This document shows, one piece after another, positions 26,401 through 41,400 of a stretch of 64,000 nt of DNA. Position numbers and translations under genes: made by a program. Origin of the DNA: Bin75 sp965212135 (GTDB lineage: Bacteria; Nitrospirota; Nitrospiria; Nitrospirales; UBA8639). The stretch covers positions 1,860,001-1,924,000 of the forward strand of contig OZ243044.1 in NCBI GenBank assembly GCA_965212135.1. The letters are read 5' to 3'. A model generated the notes under the pieces. That model did no database searches. It worked only from the letters and a program-made list of their open reading frames with translations, and was not told the origin of the DNA. Numbering within the stretch: the first letter of the stretch is position 1; every line of letters starts with the position of its first letter.

Positions 26401-29400
26401 CCTCGTGTACGCCTGGTCCACGGCGCCCGCGGGCATCGGCACGTTCACCGACGCTGCGGCACTGTCCACCCCCTGGAGCGCGCCCTCGGTGGACGTTGCG
26501 ACCACGGTCACGCTGCGTCTCACGGCGCGCGACCCGGGTGGCGCCGTTGCCACGGCGGTTTCGCCCCCGGTCACGATCAACCCGGTTACGCCGGCGGGCG
26601 ACAACATCCTGTTCTTCGCGACCATGGACGAAATGGACCCCGGCACACCGCGCCCCGCCGAAAGGATTGAGCAAAGGCTGAGCCTGCCCGACGGGTTCAT
26701 CGCCTTCGTCGAGCAGCACGGCAGAAGCGATTTCGGACGCCTCGACCTGGAGCCCAACGGTGAGTTCCGCTACATACAACTGATTAGCACCAGGGAGGTT
26801 CAGCAACTGGTGCCGGGCGACCTCACCCACGACGACTTCACCTTGCGCGGGGTGCGCGCCGGCGACCGCAGCAAGCACTCGCTCGGCATCCTGCGCGTCC
26901 GCATCCTGGGCAAACTGGAGCCGGTTACCGGTCGGCGCGTGTTCGGATTTACGGAGGACGAATTCGGCGACCTCAGAACGCCGCGCATGCCGCGCGGCAC
27001 CAGGGTTGAGGGCATCCTTGACTGGGATCTCGGCGACAACCTGCTGCGCGTGGACCGCAGGGGCGGCATCTGGAATCCCGATGTTATGAACGGCAGGTTC
27101 GGCGTCTTTGAGATGCTCGACGAGCGGGGAAACTGGCGCTACATCCTGGAGCCGCAACGGGCGGCGGTGCAGGCGCTGGTCGCCGGCCAGCGGGAGACGG
27201 ATCGCATCGTCGTCCATCCGTACACCCCGTTGTATGAGCCGGTGGTCTTTGAGTTCAGGGTGCATGGCGTTTTTGACACGCCCACGGCAACGGCGATGGC
27301 CGACCGCTCGGTGGTGCGTCCCGGTGAGGTGGTGTCGCTGAGCGGCCGTGGCGGCTCCGAGGACGCATCCGAACTGCAAACGCTGGCCTTCACCTGGTAC
27401 GCGCTCCCGGCGGTGGGGGTGTTCGCCGACCGCAACGCCCTTGAAACCACCTGGACCGCGCCGCAGGAGATGCTCGACGGCAGCTACCGGCTGGTGCTGC
27501 GGGTGCGCGACACGACCGGCGTTACCGGTCAGTCCGGAGTAACGCTGCGGGCCGATTCGGCGCCGTACTTCGGCAACGATTACGCGACCACCGACTATGT
27601 CTTCCAGGAGCAACGGACGCTCAATACGGCGCCGCTGCCGGCGGCGCTTTCCGGTTCCGGAGAGGTGCGGTACAAGGTTACGCCGGCCTTGCCTGCGGGC
27701 CTGAGCTTTGAGCGGGTCGCGCGCAGGTTGACCGGCAGACCGCTGGCGGTGCTGGACGAGCCGCGCACCTACACCTACACGGCGGCGGACGCCAACGGCG
27801 ACACCGACGCGCTGCAATTCACGATCATGATCGTGCCGCGCACCGCCACGCGGCCGGCGCCGTTGTCGCATTACATCGGCGGCGATCTGCGCGGCACGTT
27901 GCGCGGCCAGGGATCCTCCGTGATCACCAGCCCCGGCACCAGAAGCGCAGTCGGCACCTTGCGCTTCTTTCGCCCCGACGGCAGTCCCGCCTCCGATGTT
28001 GGTTTCGAGGAGACCGAGCAGGATGGCGCTTACGGCACCTTTTTCCTGGGCGGAGTAAGGGGGCAGGAGCAGGGATTCTGGGTCTACCGCTCCGGCACCA
28101 TTGACCCCGCCGGCAACAGTGTCCCCCCCGAGGCGCTGGTACCGGTGCCGGGCCGCGTACTGGTGCGGGATGAGTTTGTGGTTCACAGCACCAGGCCGGC
28201 TTTGTATCCCCCGGCCACCGTGGTCATCATGGTGGAAGGGCTGAACGACCGGCCGAGCGTGAAGTTGACGGCGAATCGCAGCCAGGCGCCGGCGGGCGCG
28301 GTGATCAACCTGGGCGGCCGCGCCACTGATCCGGATAGCGGGGAGTCGGAGACGCTGAGCTACACCTGGAGTGTGCTGGGCTTCCAGGGCGGCAGTTTCG
28401 CCGACCGCCGCGCCCTTGAGACTACCTATACCGTGGGCGACCGGGGGGTAGGCGCGCAATACACCCTGGTGCTGCGGGCCACCGACCAGACCGGCGGTGA
28501 AGGCGGTGACAGCATCATCATCACCCAGACGGCGGAGGCCGGCACGGTGCTGAGCGGCGACCTGGAAGGCGCCGTGACCGAGGACGCTCCCGATGTGAGT
28601 ACCGGCGGTTTCGTGTCGCTCCTGCTGAGAGGGGTTGACAAGCAGGGGATCTATGGCCGCTTCCGGGTGGTGGGGGGCAGCGCCGAGTGGAGCTACACGC
28701 TGGACAGCCGCCTGCCGTCGGTGCAGGCGCTGGCCGCAGGGGAGCAGCAACAGGAGACGTTCGCCATCTCGCCGCGCGATAGCGGCGTCGCCAGCGTCAA
28801 CGTGGTCATCACCGTTACCGGCGTCAACGACCCGCTGACGGCGGAGATCATCGCGCCCGCGGATGCGGTGCGCGTGTTTTCAGGCGAGACCGTTACGTTG
28901 ATCGGGCGCGGCAACGACCCCGATTCGGGCGACATCCTGGAATACTTGTGGGGCGCGTCGGATGGGCTGGGCATTTTCGCCAATGCCGCGGTCTCCGAAA
29001 CCACCTGGATCGCGCCGAAGGTGGAGGAGGAAACCAACGTCGTGCTGAGCCTGCGCGTGGACGACGGGCGCCTCAGCGACACCGAGCGCACCGTCGTTAC
29101 GGTGTCGCCGCCGCCGCCGCAGGCCGCGCTCGCCTTTGTCGGCGAGGTCGTCAGCGAAGGGAATTACATTGCCGGTGCGGCCATCAACCCGCGCACCCTG
29201 CCGGTGGCCATCGGCGGCGTCGGCGAACTGCGCTACGCGATTACCCCGGCCTTGCCGGGCGGGCTGTCCTTTGACGAGGCAAGCCGGGTGCTCTCCGGCA
29301 CGCCGCACGCGCTCGCGTCCGCGATCACCACCGCCTACGCCTATACGGTTACCGACCAGTCCGGCGCCGCCGCGCGTTTGACTTTTGACATCACCGTCAG

Positions 29401-32400
29401 CCCGGCCGGGGTCGCGCCGGGCTTCCAGAACGGCGCCGCCATCCCCGCCCAGCGTTACATCCCCGACGTGGCGATCACCCCGCTGACGCTGCCTGCGGCC
29501 ACCGGCGGCGACGGCGCCCTGCGTTACGACATCAGGCCGGAGCCGCCGAGCGGGCTGTCCTTTGACGCCGCCAACCGGGTGCTCTCCGGGGTTCCGGATA
29601 CGCCCCAGCGCTCCTTCATTTACTACTACACCGCCACCGACAGCGCCTCCTCCTCGGCCAGCCTCAATTTCGCCATCGCCGTCGCCGTGCCGGACGTGCC
29701 GCCGGTGTTCCCGGATGCGGCCGCCATCCCCGCTCAGTCTTACAAGGCCCGCGAAGCCATCATCCCCGTGACCCTGCCCGAGGCCGTCGCCGGCAACGGC
29801 GTGCTGCGCTACCACATCACCCCCGAACTGCCGGACGGGCTCTTTTTTGACGCCGCCGGCCGCGTGCTCTTCGGCACCCCGCACGAGCCTCGGGACCTCG
29901 CCACCTACGCCTACACCGCGACCGACTCCGACACCAACCTGTCGCTGGTGTTTGACGCCGCGCTGCTGCGTTTCACCATTACCATCGCGGAGGAGGATCT
30001 GGCGCCGGCGTTCCCCAACGGGGTAACGATCCCCGACCAGGAGTACACGACGAATGTCTCCATCCCGGCGTTGAACCTGCCGGCGGGCGCCGGCGGCGAC
30101 GGCGCGCTCAGCTACAGTCTTAGTCCGGAGTTGCCGCGCGGGCTGCGCTACGACCCCGAGCGGCGGCGCGTGATCGGCACGCCGTTCACGATCATCGGCA
30201 GCCCCCCCCCTCCCACCACCTACACCTGGACGGTGACCGACGAGGACGGCGACACGGACACGCTGCGGTTTGTCATCCGTATTACTGTGCCGCCTTTCAC
30301 GATCATCGCGGCCGTCGGCTACATCAGCGAAGATGCGATGGTGTTGGAAACGGCCACAGGCAATGAGCCGCCGGGACGGCACAATCTCGCCAGTTGGGAC
30401 AGGCGAAGAAACAACGACCGCCTCCACAAGTACGGGCGCTTCACGCTGAGAGCCAACGGTGACTGGCACTTTAACCTGATACCCGCGGGCTCCGTTGAGA
30501 GGCTGGAAATTCAGAAACTGGGGCCGGGCGAGACCCTCCACGCCGACTTCAGGCTGGTGGGGTTTCGTAGCGACGGCAGCAGGGGCTTTCCGGGAGACTT
30601 CCGCATCCTCATCCAGGGGGCGGCCGAACCCATCATCGGCCGGCGCAACTTCACGCTCAACGAGGAGGACTCCGGCAGCGATGCCGTCATCAGGGGGCGG
30701 CTGAACTGGGACTATGGCCGGGAGTTTGAGGTGGAGCGAAACGGCGGCATCTGGAATCGCGAGACCCGCAACGGCAGGTTCGGCCTCTTTGAGATGCTGG
30801 ACGAGCGCGGCAACTGGCGCTACACCTTGAACCCCAACGCCGCGGTTACGCAGAGCCTGCAGGATGGCGATGCGCCACGGGAGACATTCGTGCTCCTGCC
30901 GTACACCCCATTGTATGAATCGGTGACTTTTGGGTTCACCGTGACCGGCGCCAATGACGCGCCGCAGGTGACCATGGCGCAAGCCGACCGCACCGTGGTG
31001 CAGCCCGGAGACGTGGTGCGGTTGCGCGGCGCCGCCACCGACGCCGACCGCCTGGAACAAGAAACGCTGGCCTATACGTGGTTCACCGACCCGGCCATGG
31101 GCGTCTTTGACGACAGCCACGACCCCAACACCAACTGGCACGCGCCGCGCACCATGCCGGAGGACGGCTTCACCTTGACGCTGCGGGTGCGGGACGTGCG
31201 CGGCGCTTTCGACGAGGCCGTGCTGCGGCTTGATCCCGACTCGGCGCCGGCCTTCGGCACCGACTACGCGCCGGACGCCTATATCTTCAAGGTGGGGACG
31301 GCGGTTGATGTTGCCGCGCTGCCGCCGGCCCGCGGCGGCAACGGCGTTGTTCGTTACAGTCTGAGACCGGGGGCGGGGGCGGCGGCCGGCAGGGTGCTGC
31401 CGCGCGGGCTCAGTTTTGACGCGGCGGCGCGGCGCCTGACCGGCACGCCGCAAGTGGCGCTGAGTGAAGCGGCAGCCTGGACCTACGTGGCGACCGACGA
31501 CAACGGCGACACCGACACGCTGCAATTCACGATCATGGTGGTGCCGAAAACGGCCCCAAACCCGCCGTCCGGCTCGCGCTACATCGGCGGCCCGTTGTAC
31601 GGCACGGTGACTCCCGCCTTCGGCGAGCGCACCGTTTTCGGCGTGCTGTCGCTCAATAATGCCAACGGCCGTGCGGCTGACGGCGGCGCTTTTATCCGTG
31701 GCGTGCAGGACGGCGATTACGGGGCGCTCACCGTCACCGACCCCTCCGGCGGCCCCGGCAGATGGGAATACCGGGTTGACCACATCTTGCCCGAGGTGGT
31801 CGCGCTGAGGCCGGGGCGGCGGCTGCGGGAGCAGTTCACCATCACCACCAACCGGCCGCAGGTGTATCCCGCCGCCACGCTGGTCATTGACATCCTGGGG
31901 GCGAACCGGGTGCCGGACGTGCGCGTGACGGCGAACCGCAGCACGGCGCCGGTGCGGGGCGCGATCCTTGTCAGCGGCATGGTCGCGGACGCCAACGACG
32001 AAGATCTTGCCGGGGTGGTCTATTCGTGGAGCGTGGAGCCGGCCGCGCTGGGGGGCCGTTTTGTTGACCGCCGCGCGCGCGACACGATCTATGTCATGGG
32101 CGACAGGGGCGCCGGTGCGAAATACACGCTGAGCCTGCGCGTCACCGACCAACACGGCGGCGTCGGCACCGGCAACCTGGTCGTCACCCAAATCGCCGCC
32201 GCCGGGCGGTTGCGCGGCGACTTCAGCAGCAGTTTCATTGAAGACGGCGTCAAGCGCACCGAGTTCAACGTCGTCTCCCACGACTTGAGCGTGCGCGGCG
32301 AGGACGGGGTCTATGGCCGCTTTGACGTGCTGCAGCGGGGGCTGGGCTGGAACTACACGCTGGATGGCCGGCGCGCTGCGGTGCAGGCGCTCGGCGCCGG

Positions 32401-35400
32401 CCGCCAGGCGCAAGAGCAGTTCAGGCTTGAGCCGGCGCAGGGCGACATCAGCGGCGCTTTCGCGACCATCACCATCACCGGCGTCAACGATGCCCCGGTG
32501 GCCGCGATCACCGGGGCGCCCGCATCGCTGGCGGCGGGCGGCGCGGTAACGCTGGACGGCGGCGGCAGCAGCGACCCGGACGCCGGGGAAAGCGCCACGC
32601 TGGACTATGCGTGGAGCACGGTGCCGCTCAATACCGGCGTGTTTGACGATGCCCGCGCGGTACGGCCGGTGTGGACCGCCGCCACTGCGCCCGGCGGCGT
32701 AACCCTGCGGCTGCGGGTGACCGACGCGCAAGGCGCCGCCGCCACCACCACCACCGGGATCAGGGTTACGCCGGCGCCCGCGGCCATCGTTGCCGAGAGC
32801 GCCGCCGACCGTGGCGGTGCGCTGCGTGAGGACGGCGGCCCGCAGGCGCTGGCGGGGCGGCTCCGCTACATCAATCCGCCCGATTTCGCGGGCTTTGACG
32901 CGATATTCCATGCGCGCATGCAGGAAGGCGGTTACGGCGTCTTTGTCATCGCCGAGGACGGCGCCTGGACCTATACCCTGAACGACGACAACGACGCCTT
33001 GCGCGGTCGCGACGTCGTGGAGGATGCGTTTGGCGTGGAAGCCGGTCTTGACCTGGTCAGCGGCAACTATGCAAACGCGACCCCGGACGACTTCATTCGC
33101 ATCACGATTCGCGGCCAAAACGACGTGCCGCAGGTTACGGTCACCACGCCCGCGGCGGCGCTCCAGTCGGCGTCGGCACAGGAGCACCAGGTTGCGGGCG
33201 ATGCCACCGACCCCGACTTCGGGCATCAGGCCGCGCTCAGCTACGCCTGGAGCACGGCGCCCGCGAACATCGGCGTCTTCGCCAACCCCAATGCGGCGTC
33301 CACGACCTGGAGCGCGCCTTCGGTGGATGCGCCGCTGACGGTGACCCTGCGCTTCAGGGCGCGCGACCCGGACGGTGCCACCGGCAGCGGCGACTCGGCG
33401 GTAATCACGGTCAATCCCGTGCGGCTTGCGGGCGACCGCATCCTGCTGTTCCGCACCATGGATGAACTGGACCCCGGCGCCGCCAACAACAAATTGACGG
33501 GCCGCCTGGATCTGAGCGGCTTTGATTCAGTCGTGGCACGGGACATGGAAAGCGAGTTTTCCCGGTTCATTTTGCGCAGCAACGGCGAATGGGAGTACAT
33601 ACAAAGGACCGGCACGAAGGCGTTGCAGGCGCTGGTTCCGGACGACATCCACAACGAAGACTACCGGGTCCGGGCACAGCCCAGCGACGGAAGCCCGGTC
33701 AGAACCATCGGTTTCCTGCGCTTCCGCATCTTCGGACAACTGGAAGCCGTTACCGGCCCGCGCACCGGCGCCTTCAGCGAGGATGACGGCGGCGACCAGG
33801 CCGTGGTCAGCGGGCGGCTGAATTGGAAACTCGGCGACGGCCTGCTGAGGGTGGATCGCAACGGCGGCATCTGGAACCGCGAAACCAGGCAGGGCCGCTT
33901 TGGCACCTTCGTGATGGAGGACGAACGCGGCAACTGGCGCTACACCCTGAAAGGAGGCCGGGCGCAGACCCAGGCCCTGGTCAACGGCGAGCGGCCGGTG
34001 GAGCGCTTTGTCGTGGCGCCGTACACGCCGCTCTATGAACCGGTTATTTTCGAGTTCACGGTGAGGGGCGTGAACGACGCGCCGCTGGTGACGGCGCGCG
34101 CCGGCCAGGTGATCGTGCGCGCCGGTGACGTGGTTGCACTGAGCGGCGCCGCCACCGATCCCGACAATCCCGCGATTGAGACGCTGAGCCACACCTGGAT
34201 CGCGGACCCGGCGGTGGGCATTTTCGCCGACCGCAACAGCCCGGACACGACCTGGACTGCGCCGCACGAGATGAGGGAGATCATCTACACGCTGCGCTTG
34301 CGGGTGCGGGATTCTTTCGGCGCCGGGGGAGAGGCCGTGGTGCGGCTGGACGGCGATTCGGTGCCGTTCTTCGGCTCCGACTACGTGCCGCGCTCCTTTC
34401 ACTTTCAGGCGCAGCGCCGCATTGACATCGCCGCGCTGCCCGAGGCGCGCGGCGGCGACGCCCCGCTCCGCTACCGCATCACGCCGCAGTTGCCGGCCGG
34501 GCTGAGCTTTGACGGCGGCACCCGGCGCCTGAGCGGTACGCCGCGCTCGCCGCTGGATACGCCGACGACCTACACCTACATGGCGACGGATCGCAACGGC
34601 GACGCGGCCACGGCCGACTTCACCCTGCGCATCGCGCCCGCAACCGCCGCCACGCCGCCGCCGTCAAGCCGCTACATCAGCGGCGATTTGCACGTGCAGG
34701 TGACCGATGCGAGCGGCCGGCGCGTGGTGCGGGGCGAGTTCCAGCTCAGGCTCCCCAACGGCGCCGAAACCACGGATGAGAGGTACATCGGCAGAGGCTC
34801 ACGCCAACTCGTCAGAACCAACTACCTGACCGGCGCTCCGGAAAGCAGCTATGGAACCCTTGATTTGAACGAGATAGGAGAGTGGAGCTACACGCTGGAC
34901 GGGAGCCGCCCGGCGGTGATGGCCCTGGGGCAGGGCCAACGAGTGCGGGATGAGTTCACGATCCGCACCGACAGGCCGGACTTGTATCCGCCGGCGACGC
35001 TGGTTGTTGAGGTCATCGGCGACAACAATACGCCGAGCGCGCGCGTAACGGCGGACCGCAACGAAGCGCCGACGGGCACGGTCATCAACCTGCGCGGCGT
35101 TGGCGGCGATGCGGACCCCGGGGATGAGGAGACGCTGAGCTACACGTGGAGCCTGAGCCCGGTTTCGCAGGGCGGGCGCTTTGGCGACCGCAGCGCGCGC
35201 GACACCACTTGGACCGTGGGCAACCGGGGGCCGGGCGCGAAGTACACGCTGCGCCTGCGCGTGACCGACCAGGGCGGCGCGTTCGGCAGCGACACCGTGG
35301 TCATCACGCAGGTGGCGGCGCAGGCGCGGGTGCTGAGTGGCGTGTTGCAAGGCGGCGTGACCGAGGACGGTGACGCGACGATCAGCGGCGCGGTGTCGGA

Positions 35401-38400
35401 GCCCCTGCATGCCGTGGACGAGCGCGGCGTCTATGGCCGCTTCCGGGTGGTGGCGGGCGCCGCCGAGTGGTCGTACACGCTGGACAACGGCCCGGCCGTG
35501 CAACGGCTGGCCGCAGGGCAGCAGGTGCGCGAGAAAAACTTCGCGATTACGCCGCAGGACGCCGGCATTGCCGCCGCCGCCGTTGCCATCACCGTCACCG
35601 GCGCCAACGACCCGCCGACCGCCGAAATCACCGCGCCCGCGACTTCGGTGACCGTGATGCCGGGGGACGTGGTCGCGCTCTTCGGCGACGGCGCCGACAC
35701 CGACGCCGCCGACGCCCTGTTCTTCCTGTGGAGCGTGAGCGGCGAGGGCGGCGACTTCAGCGACCTCAGTACGGCGCGTACCACCTGGACCGCGCCGCAG
35801 GTGGCGGTTCCAACCGACTTTGTGGTGAGTTTCAAGGTCAGTGACGGGCGCCTCAGCGATACCGACTTTCTGGCCGTGGCGGTGGAGCCGCCGCCGCTTG
35901 ACGCCGCGCCGGTGTTTGTTGCGCGTTCGGTGCTTGATCAGAGTTACACCCGGGGCGCGACCATCACGCCGCTGAGCCTGCCGCAGGCTGCGGGCGGTAA
36001 CGGCGAACTCATTTACACCCTGAGCCCGGAGCCGCTGCCGCAGGGCCTCAGTTTTGATTCCTTGACCCGCATACTCTTCGGCACGCCGCAAGTGTCGCAG
36101 CCGCTCGCCACCTACACCTACACCGTGGTGGACGGCGACGCCAACAACGACCCCACCGACGCCGACACCTTGCGGTTCACCATCACCATCCCGGACGCGG
36201 GGATTAACCGGGGTACGCCGGCGTTCCTCGCCGCCGCCGCCGACCGCATCTACACCACCGGCACCCCGATCATCCCCCTGGACTTGCCGGCCGCCGCCGG
36301 CGGTACTGCGCCGCTGCGCTACACGCTGGAGCCGGACTTGCCGGCGGGGCTGATCTTTGACGCGCTGGCGCGGCGCGTGAGCGGCACGCCGCAGGCGCTG
36401 TCGCCGCCCGCTACCTACACCTACACGGTTACGGACGCGCTTGAAGCCACCGACGCGCTCGATTTTGACCTCAGCGTGGAGGCGCCGCCCGACGTCGCCC
36501 CGGTCTTCGCCGCCGGTGCGCGCATCGCCGACCAGGAATACGCGGTGGACACCGCCATCACCGCCCTGCGCTTGCCGGCGGCGGCGAACGGCAACGGCGC
36601 GCTGCGCTACGGGATCGCGCCGCCGTTGCCGGACGGGCTGGTCTTTGACGATGGCACGCGCCTGCTGAGCGGTGCGCCGACCACGCCCCAGGACGCGCTT
36701 ACCTACACCTACGCGGCGGTGGACACGGACGACAACCAGGCCGACACCGACCGCGCCGTCCTGCGTTTCACCATCAGCGTGGACGGGGCGCCGGATTTTG
36801 GCGCGCAGCGCATCGCCGCGCAGCAATACATCGCCGAGCGGGCCATCGCTTCGCTGACCCTGCCGGCGGCGAGCGGCGGCAACGCATTGTTGGTCTACGC
36901 CCTGCCGAACTTGCCGGGCGGATTGAGTTTTGACGGTGCCGCCCGCGTATTGAGCGGCACGCCGGCGGCGGCCTCCGAGCTTCGCAGCTACGTTTATGCG
37001 GTGGTGGATTCCGACTCCAACCGCGGCGCCGCCGACCGCGACGTGCTGCGCTTCTCGATCACGGTGCTGCCGCCGTCCGCGATCAGCGGTGTGCCCGACG
37101 TCGCCCTGAGCTTGATTGAGGATGGCGCGGAGAGTGAGTTGGAAGGCGCGCTCGGCATCATCAGTCCGCCGGGCGGCGACGCCACTTTTGTAGCGCACGA
37201 CGGCACCGGCGGCGACTATGGGACTTTCACCCTCACGGCCGCCGGCGCGTGGCGCTACCGCCTGGATGACAGGGTGCAGGCGCTGGCGGGGGATATTGTC
37301 GCCAGCGAGTCCTTCACGGTGGTGGCGAACGCCGACCCGGCGTTGACGGCACGGATCGAGATTATGCTGAGCGGCGTTAACGACGCGCCGACCGCCACCA
37401 TCAGCGCGCCGGCGGCGAATGCGCAGCTGGCTTCCGGCGGGCGTTTGAGTCTCAGCGGCAGCGGCAGCGACCCGGATAACGGCGACCGCCTGGAATACAC
37501 GTGGAGCACGATACCGGCGGACACCGGCAGTTTTGACGATGACAGCGCCGCCGCCACGATGTGGACTGCGCCGGACAGTGCCGTGACCGTGACGCTGCAA
37601 CTGGAGGTGAGTGACGGCACCGCCACCGCCACCGCTTCGGTAACCGGCATCACGGTGGCGCCGCTTACGATCAGCGGCATCGCCACCGGCGCCGTGACGG
37701 AAGACGGCACGGCCGCCGAGACCATGACCGGCGACACCTTGACGGTGAGCCACCCGGAGGCGGACGGCGACACGACTTTCGTGCCGCAGACCGATGCGGA
37801 CGGCACTTACGGCCTGTTCGGGATCAACGCCGAGGGCGAGTGGATTTACCAACTCGGCGGCAACGCGGACAATGCGGCGGCTGTTAATGCACTGACGGCA
37901 AGCGCGCGCCCGACCGACACCTTCACCGTTGCGGCGAACGCCGACAACAATGTTACGCAGGAGATCATCGTCACCGTCAACGGCGCCAACGACCGGCCGA
38001 CCGCGACCATCAACGCGCCGGTCACCGGGACTTCGGCGATGTTTGATGAGGTCATCACCGTGACCGGCAACGGCGCCGACCCGGACACCGGCGAGGCCGC
38101 CACCCTGACTTATATGTGGACGACGACACCGGCGGGGCAGGGCAGTTTTGCCGCGCCGAACGCTGCGAGCACCACCTGGACCGCCGGCGCACAGGCCATC
38201 AACGACACTGTCATGTTGAGCCTGACGGTCACGGATACCAGCAGCACCGCCAACGCCGTCCATAGCGACACGGTCGCCGTCACGGTGATGATGACGCCGC
38301 TTGTGATCAACGGCACCGCCACCGGCACGGTCACAGAGGACGGCAACGCGGCGGCAATGATGGCGAGCAACACCTTGACCATCACCAACCCGAACCCCGG

Positions 38401-41400
38401 CAACGACGTAACCTTCGTGACGCAGACCGATGCGGACGGCGCCTACGGCCTGTTCGGCATCACCGCGCAGGGCGTCTGGACTTACACGCTTGGCGGCAGC
38501 ACCGAAAACGAGCAAGCCGTCAATGCGCTTGGCGCAAGCGACAGTCCGACCGACACTTTCACCGTCATGGCGAATGACGACAACGCCGTCACGCAGGACA
38601 TCACCATCACCGTCACCGGTGCCAACGACGCGCCGACCGCCACCATCAGCGCGCCGCCGCCGAATACCCCGGTGGCTTCCGGCGGGCGTTTGAGTCTCAG
38701 CGGCAGCGGCAGCGACCCGGATAACGGCGACAGTCTGGAATACACGTGGAGCACGACGCCGGCGGACACCGGCAGTTTTGACGATGACAGCGCCGCCGTC
38801 ACGATGTGGACTGCGCCGGACAGTGCCGTGACCGTGACGCTGCAACTGGAGGTGAGTGACGGCACCGCCACCGCCACCGCCTCGGTAACCGGCATCACGG
38901 TGGCGCCGATTACGATCAGCGGCATCGCCACCGGCGCCGTGACGGAAGACGGCACGGCCGCCGAGACCATGACCGGCGACACCTTGACGGTGAGCCACCC
39001 GGAGGCGGACGGCGACACGACTTTCGTGCCGCAGACCGATGCGGACGGCACTTACGGCTTGTTCGGGATCAACGCCGAGGGCGAGTGGATTTACCAACTC
39101 GGCGGCAACGCGGACAATGCGGCGGCTGTTAATGCACTGACGGCAAGCGCGCGCCCGACCGACACCTTCACCGTTGCGGCGAACGCCGACAACAATGTTA
39201 CGCAGGAGATCATCGTCACCGTCAACGGCGCCAACGACCGGCCGACCGCGACCATCAGCGCACCGGTCACCGGGACTTCGGCGATGTTTGATGAGGTCAT
39301 TACGGTAACCGGCAACGGCGCCGACCCGGACACCGGCGAGGCCGCCACCCTGACTTATATGTGGACGACGACACCGGCGGGGCAGGGCAGTTTTGCCGCG
39401 CCGAACGCTGCGAGCACCACTTGGACTGCCGGTGCGGATGCCATCAACGACACTGTCATGTTGAGCCTGACGGTCACGGATACCAGCAGTGCCGCAAACG
39501 CATCCCATAGCGCCACGGTCAACGTCACGGTGATGATGACGCCGCTTGTGATCAACGGCGCCGCCACCGGCACGGTCACCGAAGACGGCAACGCGGCGGC
39601 AATGATGGCGAGCAACACCCTGACGATCACCAACCCGAACCCCGGCAACGACGCGACTTTCGTGACGCAGACCGATGCGGACGGCGACTACGGCCTGTTC
39701 GGCATCACCGCGCAGGGCGTCTGGACCTACACGCTTGGCGGCAACCCAGCCAACGAGCAGGCCGTCAACGCGCTCGGCGCAAGCGACCGCCCGGCCGACA
39801 CCTTCACCGTCATGGCGAATGACGACAACGCCGTCACGCAGGACATCACCATCACCGTCACCGGCGCCAACGACGCGCCGACCGCCACCATCAGCGCGCC
39901 GCCGCCGAATACCATGGCGGTGTTCGGCGGGCGGATCGCCGTCACCGGCGCCGGGTCAGACCCGGACACCGGAACGGCCTTGCAGTACGCGTGGAGCACG
40001 ACCCCGGCGAACACCGGCAGTTTTGCCAATGCGAACGCCGCCGACACCACCTGGACCGCGCCCGACAGCGGCACCGCCACGAGCGTTACGCTGAACTTGA
40101 TGGTCAGCGACGGCACCGCCGCCACCGCCGCGACGCCGGTAATCATCATGGTGGTGCCGCTCGCCTTCTCCGGCGATACCACCGGCGCGCTCACCGAAGA
40201 CAGCGGCCCCGCCACCGCCACCGGCGCCCTGACCATTGACAACCCGGCCGGCGGCAGCGAGGAATTCGTCGCCGAGAATCTGGATGGAACCTACGGCCTG
40301 TTCAGCATCGGCGCCACCGGCAACTGGACCTATACCATCGGCGGCAACGCCGGCAACATCGCCGCCGTCAACGCCCTGGCCGACGGCGATGCCATGGACG
40401 ACGTCCTGACCGCAACCTCCGTCGTTGGCCCCGCCACCCAGGTTACGATCACCATCACCGGCACGAATGACGCGCCCACCGCCGCCATCAGCGCGCCCGC
40501 CGACGGGATGGACGTTGAGTTCGGCGTCGTTGTTACGGTTACCGGCAGCACCAGTAGCGACCCGGATACCGGCGCCACCCTGACCTACGCATGGAGCACT
40601 CAACCGCCGGACCGGGGCAGTTTCGCCGATGCCGCCGCCGCGAGCACCACCTGGACCGCCTCCGAAAGCGGCACCGCCGCCGTCACCCTGATCCTGACCG
40701 TTACCGATGACGCCACCCCGCCCGCCACAGACAGCGCGCGGGTCACCGTCAACCCGGTCGCGGTGGAGGCCGACTTCGGCGGCGTCATCACCGGTACGGT
40801 CGTTGAGGCCGGCACATCCGCCGGCACCGGCACCGCCACCGGCACCCTGACCATCACCACTGGCAACACCAACAAAAACGTTGTCGCCCAAACCGACGTC
40901 CCCGGCATCTACGGCCGCTTCAGCATCGCCGCCAACCGCGCCTGGACCTACACCCTGGACGACTCCGATGACGACACCAACGCCCTGGCGGCGGGCACCA
41001 CCGCTGAAGACACCTTCACCGTTACCGCCTCCGTGAACCCCGCCGCCACCGTGGATGTCACCCTCACCATCACCGGCGCCAACGACGCGCCCGAAGTCGC
41101 CATCAGCGAGCCGGATGCGGGCAACGTCTTGTCCGGCCTCCCGGTCACCCTGCGCGCCGCCGCCACCGACCCGGATACCGGCGCCACCCTGACCTACGCC
41201 TGGACCACCACCCCGTCCGGCGAAGGCAGCTTCACCAACGACGCCAACCGCAACACCACCTGGACCGCGCCGACCCTCGCCGGCGGCACGATGGACGTCG
41301 CCCTGACCCTGACCGTCACCGATGACGCCCGCGCCCCCGCCGCCGCCACGGTCGCGCTCACCGTCGAACAGCCGTCCATCACCGGCCCCGGCATTGACGC

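Noticed and set aside
34799..39508. Very long minus-strand frame (about 1,569 codons) opposite the giant gene
   Set aside because: It and similar frames at 28880-33226 and 39956-41890 mirror the GC-rich repeat codons of the plus-strand gene. Their translations are low-complexity Arg/Gly/Val-rich strings with no start signals or domains.
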